Source: Dichetophora obliterata (Eukaryota > Arthropoda > Insecta > Diptera > Sciomyzidae). From it: a stretch of 64,000 bases of DNA. A program made the position numbers and the translations under genes. Location of the stretch: positions 114,382,715 through 114,446,714 of the forward strand of contig OY986437.1 of NCBI GenBank assembly GCA_963920525.1, in the 5' to 3' direction. A model generated the notes under the pieces. That model ran no database searches. It saw only the letters and a program-made list of their open reading frames with translations, and was not told where the DNA came from. Of this stretch, positions 57,229-64,000 are shown in pieces (position 1 is the stretch's first letter; the number at the start of each line of letters is the position of its first letter).

Positions 57229-57532
57229 CACACCCCCTTTTTTACCCTTACTTTTACGTTTATCGAAAATAATTTATTTTAGCATAGCTGTATTCTGCAA
57301 ACCATTGAGAAATGTAATATTATGTGTTGGGAAAAAATCATCCCTATTAAAAAACTTATAAGATCTTCCAACAAAAAAATTACCCTAGATCCACTATATC
57401 AAAACGTGTTGATTTTTTGCCAACACGTAATATTACATATCTCAATGGTTTGCAGAATACAGCTATGCTAAAATAAATTCATTTTGAAAAACGTAAAAAT
57501 AAGGTTAAAAAAGTGGGTGGGGGGGATGGAAG
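57229..57532. mobile_element. Foldback MITE with ~110-bp arms
   Basis: CACCCCCTTTTTTACCCTTA..AATTTATTTTAGCATAGCTG..CATTGAGAAATGTAATATTA pairs, with few mismatches, with the right half read inverted. Spacer about 65 bp. No ORF. Confidence 0.88.
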
Positions 57533-58074
57533 TATGAAAGACAATTTTTTATCAACTTTTAACAAACATCTTTGCCATATACAAAAATCAAGTACCACTT
57601 TTAGTTTTGACGATTCAAGTTGATTTCTCTTAATAGAATTTTTTAACCTTGAATCACGGTTTTCTCAAAATCCTGATGTGATGGAAAAATTTGGGTGCTA
57701 GATTCGTGATAAGGAGTCCGGAAATAATTGAACACATTTGTCGGTTTCTTACTCACGTTTTGGCTGTCGCACTGTGTAATTTTCGAGACCTCTTATACAC
57801 GTTCGAGTGTGAGTTCGTGCTTCACAATATATAAATAATTTGGAATTTCTATAGAAATTCCTTTTTGAGAGCTTTCCTCAAATTTTTTAAATTTTTTTAA
57901 AATACACTAACCTTTTTTTATAAACTCCGACCACATCATTAAGAATAATTTTTTGTTGTCATGCTTTTAAAGAGCTTAAGTGCATACGATCTTTAGTTTC
58001 AAAAAAATTTTCGAAGAAAATAATTTTATATTACATTTTTATATAATTGTAATTTTTTTATTAAAAAAATTCTT

Positions 58075-58178
58075 AAAGTGCGAAAGCCGGAGAAAATCTG
58101 TGAGGGCCGGAGCCCGGAGATCGACCCTTCAAAACCGGAGTCTCCGGGCCAAATGGTATGAGTTGGCAACCCTGTGAC
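58075..58178. other. Short GC-rich patch with CCGGAG repeats
   Basis: GCCGGAGAAAATCTGTGAGG, GCCGGAGCCCGGAGATCGA and ACCGGAGTCTCCGGGCC form a compact inverted/direct CCGGAG cluster, ending TTGGCAACCCTG, which resembles a hAT right end without a left partner. Confidence 0.4.
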
Positions 58179-59075
58179 CAGGCCTTGGATTTTGATGACC
58201 TAAAAAACTGCAAAAAATTACCTAAAAAAATGACAAAAATTACCAAAAACTGCAGAAAATGACCTAAAACTAAAAAAATTACCTAAAAAACGCAAACAAT
58301 TACATAAAAAATTAAGAAAAAATAAAGCTTTAAAAATAATACATTAATAAATTTAAAATTTATTTTTTATAATTTTTATGCATAGCATAGTATATTTTTA
58401 AGTTATTGCAATTAAAAGAACGTCGATTGTTTGGGCAAATATTTTTGCAAACAGCACAACTTCTTTCTACTTCTGCACTGACGAGAGAGAGGAACATATT
58501 TAAAAAACGATAATGTTATCGGATGTAAGTTCCTCTTCTAATTTCATAGTATTTAAATTTTTACCCCCTAATATTTCAGCAGTAGAGCATAAAAATAAAG
58601 TTAATAAAAACTTGCATATCCTGAGTTTGCATCTAACACTTGTTTCATCTTTCTACATACCCTTTCGTCAGTTTCACCATGCGCTGAGCTTTTTTTTTCA
58701 TCAAACAAAGCCACTCCTTTTTCGAGAGGTAATGTTTTTCATTGAAGAGACTATTGTTAAAGCTATATGTAAAAAAAATTTGAATTTTTACATTTTGAGC
58801 ACGGAAAAAACAAAAAAAAATTATTTTAAAATTACACTAAAACTACATAAAACCCGAAAAATTCTATAAAAATTAAAAATTTCCAAAAATGACAAAAAAA
58901 TGCCCTTAGTCTAGTAGAAATGACCTGAAAACTAAAAACGAAGAAAAACGACGAAAAAATTACCTAAAAGCTTTTCATATTTGGAATTTAGGAAACATTA
59001 ATGGACGTCCAGTTAACCAGGAAATGTTTTAGAAGCAGCAGAAAAAAGATGACAGTCATCGAAATCCTAGCCCTG
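58179..59075. mobile_element. hAT-like repeat element (TIR CAGGCCTTGGATTT)
   Basis: The left CAGGCCTTGGATTTTGATGA pairs with TCATCGAAATCCTAGCCCTG at the right. Interior left part is a run of AAAAAATTACCTAAAA-type repeats that reappear near the right end. Flanks CCTGTGAC and GTGATGAC are only a poor match, so the 8-bp duplication is not demonstrated. Confidence 0.6.
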
Positions 59076-59600
59076 GTGATGACTCTTCATCATTTATGTC
59101 CCTATTTATGTAGAAATTTATATACGGATTTTCTTCGATTTAATGTATAATTTTAATATATCTGCTCTTTCTCTGAGAAGACAAATGAGGATCTGATGAT
59201 ATGAGCAAATATGTCATATGATCCATATTTGAATTTTCTCTCGAGCTCTTTCGTGTGTGCTTAAGACGAGCATATCGCATATGTTTGTTTTTGCCTTCTA
59301 AAGCTTTTTCAGATAAAGCACCTGCAAGAGAGAACTATTGCGAAAAAAGTTCGCAAGATCAATCACAATTTTTTTTTTAAACTATAAAATTCAAAGTAAG
59401 TCACCTATAGGTAAATCGAAACATTTTATTACTTCGCGTCCATGCACTAATACTTTGTGTACTGACCAAGCCATATAGTACCAATTGTAGCACTCTTTGT
59501 ATAAGTCTCTCGTATCATTCAGTAACCTACCGAATTCTTCAATTTTAATTGTTTTGCTACATGATAAAATCCCTAAAACTAATCCAAAGTTGTATAATAT
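59076..59600. other. No gene recognised
   Basis: AT-rich; nothing supported. Confidence 0.4.
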
Positions 59601-59627
59601 AACTATGTTTAAGTTACCTCATGCTGA

Positions 59628-59722
59628 TGGCTGTGGAACCAAAAATGGTAAAAAAGTTCAACAAAGAAGATCTCGTTAACGAGTTTGCCCTCAAGCGTCA
59701 ACGTCGTTATCCACTGGAATAA
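59628..59722 (+). CDS. Short hypothetical coding segment
   Basis: MAVEPKMVKKFNKEDLVNEF then ALKRQRRYPLE and a TAA. Codon use (GCC, CTC, AAG, CGT) is richer in C/G than the surroundings, hinting at a real last exon or fossil. No family recognised. Confidence 0.25.
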
Positions 59723-60225
59723 ATCCAATATATATTTTTCCCGTTAAAGGATTAAACATTTTATTTTTAAGTGCATGGATTTAAAGGCTTCTGTGCCTAT
59801 ATTGTAATATGTATTAAATTCATATATGTGTGTATAAAAATGTGTATAACTATGGTTTTATTAAATGTTATGTTTTACAAAATAAACTTTTTGTCATTTG
59901 AATTCCCCCCCCCCCCTAATGTTTCGGTGAAATGATGCCACTGCAGCTTCGGCAGAGAATGATGAATGTTTGCATGTTAAAAGTAAATATTTATAAATAA
60001 ATATTTTCTAATTGAATTTATGTTTATCAGGACTCAAGATAAAATTCTTCTAAATCTCCTGAAATTTCATCAACCCGCACTGCACAAAATTCGTAAAAAA
60101 CTGTGACAAAACTTTTAACATGAAAAATATTAATTATTCTTTGCCGATGCTGCTAAAAAAGGGTACGTAGTGCTGTTCTTCGGAGATTTCAATCGACTGC
60201 ATCCAGTTGGAGATATCCCACATTA

Positions 60226-62899
60226 CACCCAAAGAAATATTATTGGTAAAATTGATATATAACTTTTGTTAATCCCTTACAAAACCAAATTTTCAAATCA
60301 ATTCAATTTTATCAATAATGCATTTTTTTTTATTCAATTCAAAATAAACTTTAACAAGAAAAACAGCAACAAATTCAATGCGTTGTTTTGAAGAAATTGT
60401 TTTACTAGCTTGAAATACAAATTTGTTAACTTGATTTAAGCTTATTCACGCTGACAGGCTCGTCAATCAATTGGAATAAAATTTCATCATTTTAATAAAT
60501 AATTTTAACAAACTACTTTGTGGGCTTGATAAATAGATTTGTTATACTGCTTGAATTTAGATATAATTAATGTTATTGATAATCGATCGAGTCAAATGGA
60601 CAAAATTTCCATTTCATAATGATAGAATGGATTATCAATTTCAAAAAACCTTTAATCATGACAACAGAAAGAAATGCTTGGTATTTTGGTGGCGGCATTT
60701 GCCTTTTTAGATCAAGTACAAAATAAAGTAAAGGAGATAAAATTCGGGAAAGCTTAAAAGTCCAGTGCAATTTTTTAAGTGTGTGGCAGCAAATTACCGT
60801 AAATAGTAAATAAGTAAATATGATCTTGTGAAATAAATTTTTCTTGCTTTTAAGTCACCAATTTTGCCATAATGCAACTTCGACATATCGTCGCTCGCGT
60901 GACAAACCGTCATAACCCACAATTTTAAAATTTTTCAGGGAAACGTTTTTTCTGTTTCGGTCACTGTTTCACTAATTATTTTGGGTACGTTATTGTATTG
61001 TCTTGATTTGTGTAAAAAAAAATTTAGCCAAGTATTTCCTAGAACCTGTAGTAACTAATTAAACACGAACGTCGGTTTGTGAAAATTTTATTTTTGCTAT
61101 TTAAGAATTTTTAGGCGTCGTAAACCACATTTTTTATATGAAAAATTAATTAAAGCAACAATATGCTTTTTATTTAATATTGCTTTTAATATATTTATTA
61201 AGTTTTTTTAAGCAACAAAAACAAGTGCCAAAAATTCATTTTGCAAACAATAAGAGTAGGTTCATAATGTAATGTAAAATAAAGAAGATTTAATAATAAA
61301 TGCAAGCAAATGGCTATGTATAAAGAAATTGAAGTGACAAAAGGAAAAAATAGGGCAGTTCACGATCTTGTTGCATCGTTGCAAATGGAAAACTAGCAGC
61401 TTTTACAAAAACAAAAAGCATTGATATGCATTTGCAACATTTATGCATACATACTAAACAAAAGGCTGCATGTATGTATGTAAAAACTATGTACTCTCTT
61501 TGCAATTGCAAAGAACCTAATGCCCAAAAATCTTTAAATATTTGCCGATGGACATCCTTAATGAAAATGTAACATTTGCGATTAAGTTTCTTGCAGTTCT
61601 CAGGATCACAAGTTAGGAACTAAACACTTTCGCTCTACATCCACACACTTCGCAAAATTGAGCAGTACGTTGTGCACGAGATTTCTCAATCTCTACAACA
61701 TTTATGAGGGGTTCGTGGTCTGACGAGCTGTCTGATAATAGCTGGTTGTCATTTTCCATCATGTCTCTATTTTCAAAAAACAAACTAATCCAAATCATAA
61801 TAAATATCTTTATATATAATTAAAAATACTAACAGCCGCTAACCTTTTATATGAATATCTAAGAAAATTCCAACCAATATGCAGAACAAAAAAGTGCATT
61901 ACAAACTTTCAAAAAACATAAAAATTATTGAAAATGCCAATTTGACTAAATCATTGAAATGATTGAAGTAGTTAGCCGAAGTGCTTTTTAATCTGTAAAC
62001 ATAACTGAGGTTACAATCTGTCAAAATCACAAGCTTTTTGCCTCCCAAAAGTATATATTTCTAAAATTTGTGGGTTACTGCTGTTTGTAAAATTTTTTTT
62101 TAAAAGTTTTGTTGGTTACGACCTTTAGACATTTGCGTTTTCTGCTTAACTATGACAAGTATGATCATAACACTTTGAGGAAAAGTGAGTACTTGCATAA
62201 GAAGTGTTATAGTGGTATTACCTCAGTTTTAAGAAAAGTGTGGGTTACGACAGTTTGTCACGCGAGCGACGATATGAGGAACTTCTACATTTTTGGCTGA
62301 GTTTCTAAATACATTTATCATTAGCGGTGACTACAAATTGAGTTCTTTTCCAATGAATTCGGCAGGAGTTTTGGTTACTTATTTATTTGCATAATTATAA
62401 TAATGTAAACAGCGCTAATAACGAATAGCATGGATAATATCAACCTTTGTTATAACCAGAATATAACCAGAATTATATTTATAGCTAACGTGCTTCTTAT
62501 ATGTCAAATATAATATGTTTATTATACATAAAATGTCATAAAATCTTTTTATCAGAACAACAAAACATTTTAGTATTCTATTTAGTATTAGAAAACATAT
62601 GTTTTCAACATAAAAGCCTTTTTCTATTCAACAAACCCATTTTCATGTTGAAATATTCTGTATTCATCTTGACAGATTTGTTTTATCAAATCAACAATTA
62701 AAACGCGATATTCGTGATAAAGGCGTATAACAAATTGAAGCATCCATTTATCAAATCAACAAAATAAAATTTTGTCAATATGATTTCAACTTATTACCAT
62801 AAATCTAATTGACAAATGCTTTTGTTGACTGTATATTGACAAAATATTTATCAACTAAACCTAGGACTTAGTCAATAAGAACAAATATTTCTTTGAGTG
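60226..62899. mobile_element. 2.7-kb TA-flanked element inside the helicase fragment
   Basis: Left end CACCCAAAGAAATATT, right end inverted CACTCAAAGAAATATT. TA at 60224-60225 and 62900-62901. About 1,287 bp of its own once the inner element is removed. No transposase recognised. Its first ~190 bp recur at 63245. Confidence 0.85.
60888..62272. mobile_element. 1.4-kb TA-flanked element nested in the 2.7-kb element
   Basis: Ends TCGTCGCTCGCGTGACAAAC and its reverse complement, continuing through YGTCRTAACCCACA. TA at 60886-60887 and 62273-62274. Degenerate internal copies of the terminal core GTGGGTTACGACAGTTTGTC occur near 62070 and 62113. No transposase recognised. Confidence 0.88.
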
Positions 62900-63244
62900 T
62901 ACGGGAATCCGAGGTCAGGTGATGTTACCGCCACTCAAGGTCAATTAGTCTATCGTCAAATAAGCAAAGTGTTCGTATTGCACCAGATAATGAGATAAAT
63001 TCGACCAGAACAACAAGCTTTCAGAGAATGTTTACTAAGAGTATTATTAGGAGAACTAACACTACAAGACTACGACCTCTTATCGACCACGTTCAATCAG
63101 CGTTAATTTTTTTCGAATTAAAATGTGTTAAGATTAATCTCGATGAACGCTGAAATTGAAGAATTTAACATTGAGAAGCTCAGAAATGTTGGCAATGCTG
63201 TAATAATCATCAATGCTTTACACAATGACCCACGAGCGTTGTTA

Positions 63245-63424
63245 CACTCAAAGAAATATTCTTGGTAAAATTGATACATAACTTTTGTTAATCCCTAACA
63301 AAACCAAATTGTCCAATCAATTCAATTTTATCAATAATGCATTATTTTTCCGTCAATTCAAAAGAAACTTTATTCATTTGATTAAAAATAGCAACAAATT
63401 CAATGCGTTGTTTTGAAGAAATTA
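63245..63424. mobile_element. Left end of a second copy of the 2.7-kb element
   Basis: Starts CACTCAAAGAAATATTCTTG after TA (63243-63244) and matches 60226-60410 (TTGATAYATAACTTTTGTTA, CAATTCAATTTTATCAATAA, CAACAAATTCAATGCGTTGT). It stops abruptly near 63424, and no right end was found. Confidence 0.8.
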
Positions 63425-63587
63425 GCTGCGTTCCTTTCACCTTAACATAATCGCGATAACAAATTTTCTCATAGGAACGGCAAGAAAAACGACTCGTAGA
63501 GGGCACTACCGTTGCAGTCAAAATTAAATTCAAACAAGCAATCATGATACAATAACTTTAGGTGTCATGAGAACGTGTGTCGTTCAA

Positions 63588-63754
63588 AACTGTTGTGAAC
63601 TGTTATGGTAGCGATACGTTAGTGAACGATGTTTTTCTCTGAATGTGTTTTACTTTAAACGTCAGAAAAATTGTAAATTATTTAATTTAAATATTAATAT
63701 TATGCAATTATATAAATAATTTAAGTGCAATTGTTGGCTCCGCTGAATGCGTCC
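63588..63754. mobile_element. Truncated MITE of the GGCCGCATTCAGC family
   Basis: The right end CGCTGAATGCGTCC is followed by AAT. AACTGTTRTGGTAGCGATAC is shared (inverted order) with 46900-46940. The left end is missing. Confidence 0.7.
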
Positions 63755-63853
63755 AATGTGTGTGACACACGCTGTTTATTTTGCTTTGTTTAACATTCGA
63801 TGGTCACAGCTTGTGAGAAAATAGGTAGCTGCCATGGCTACCTTATAGTCATT

Positions 63854-64000
63854 GGCCGCATTCAGCGCAGACAACAGTTGGCAACTGTTGTGTAAAAATT
63901 CGCTGAATGATACAAATTTGGTAGCGCTAACTAAAACTGATAAAGTAGCGAACGCCTTTTAATCGAGCGAACAAATTCTATGCTACATCAACACAACTGT
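63854..64000. mobile_element. MITE of the GGCCGCATTCAGC family, cut by the window end
   Basis: Starts GGCCGCATTCAGCGCAGACA after ATT. Shares AAAATTCGCTGAA with 46795-46810. The right end lies outside the window. Confidence 0.75.

Larger units (their letters stand above)
60140..63244 (+). pseudogene. Helitron-type PIF1-like helicase fragment, split by an insertion
   Basis: The first part (60140-60225) reads ADAAKKGYVVLFFGDFNRLH then PVGDIPHY. Removing 60226-62901 joins the frame exactly to GNPRSGDVTATQGQLVYRQI and SKVFVLHQIMR, a stop (62996-62998), RPEQQAFRECLLRVLLGELT, and after a frameshift EEFNIEKLRNVGNAVIIINA. GDFxxLxPVGD is the Walker-B/motif region of PIF1-like helicases, and the following order matches the helicase of Helitron elements. 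No Rep domain, hairpin end or CTRR is visible in the window. It carries stops and frameshifts and is inactive. Confidence 0.65.

Noticed and set aside
59895..59920. Poly-C run as an element tail or structural motif
   Set aside because: Isolated homopolymer with no associated duplication or element boundary.

Overview
The window looks like repeat-rich, AT-rich nuclear DNA from an insect, most likely a higher fly (Diptera). This is inferred from GT-AG introns of about 60-270 nt, a Mos1-type mariner, pogo/Tigger and Tc1 elements, a non-LTR retrotransposon with a DUF4780-type ORF1, and many TA-, TTAA- and 8-bp-flanked MITEs. There is no operon structure, no rRNA, no convincing functional tRNA and no CRISPR. 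Taxon assignment is a family-level judgement, not a database result.

Layout. 1-1.7 kb: a diverged ~380-bp tandem pair. 1.7-5.05 kb: an apparently complete pogo/Tigger element with an intact DD35D transposase. 5-13 kb: a deleted mariner-like element, a foldback element, a palindromic MITE inside a small satellite, and dispersed repeats. 13-21.6 kb: several MITEs, a perfect 61-bp-arm hairpin, an RTE-like retroposon 3' end, a fragment of an uncharacterised gene family, a PIF/Harbinger fragment and a tRNA-derived SINE. 23.9-28.4 kb: a decayed transposase-like gene followed by a spliceable DUF4806-type gene whose intron carries a repeat that itself carries a MITE. 29.2-34.64 kb: a 5.4-kb non-LTR retrotransposon (minus strand) with a 13-bp target duplication and a TTAGG-like tail, dead in ORF2. 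36.5-39.0 kb: a second transposase-like remnant followed by a second spliceable DUF4806-type gene in the same order and orientation. 40-48.3 kb: a foldback family with two nested insertions, a hAT foldback, piggyBac- and Tc1/mariner-type MITEs. 48.4-49.9 kb: a dead Tc1-like element. 51-53.5 kb: more of the foldback family and a hAT MITE. 54-55.3 kb: a complete-length mariner with a catalytic Asp changed to Asn and a frameshift. 56.5-57.0 kb: an orphan exon of the same uncharacterised family as the 19-kb fragment. 58-64 kb: hAT-like repeat, and a Helitron-type (PIF1-like) helicase fragment split by a 2.7-kb element that itself contains a 1.4-kb element.

How it fits together. Nearly every recognisable coding region is a mobile-element gene. 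The two exceptions worth attention are the multi-exon DUF4806-type genes, each directly downstream of a transposase-like remnant of one family. The upstream genes are broken while the downstream genes still read through every exon junction. The window also preserves an insertion history: reading frames and target sites can be rejoined exactly after removing inserts.
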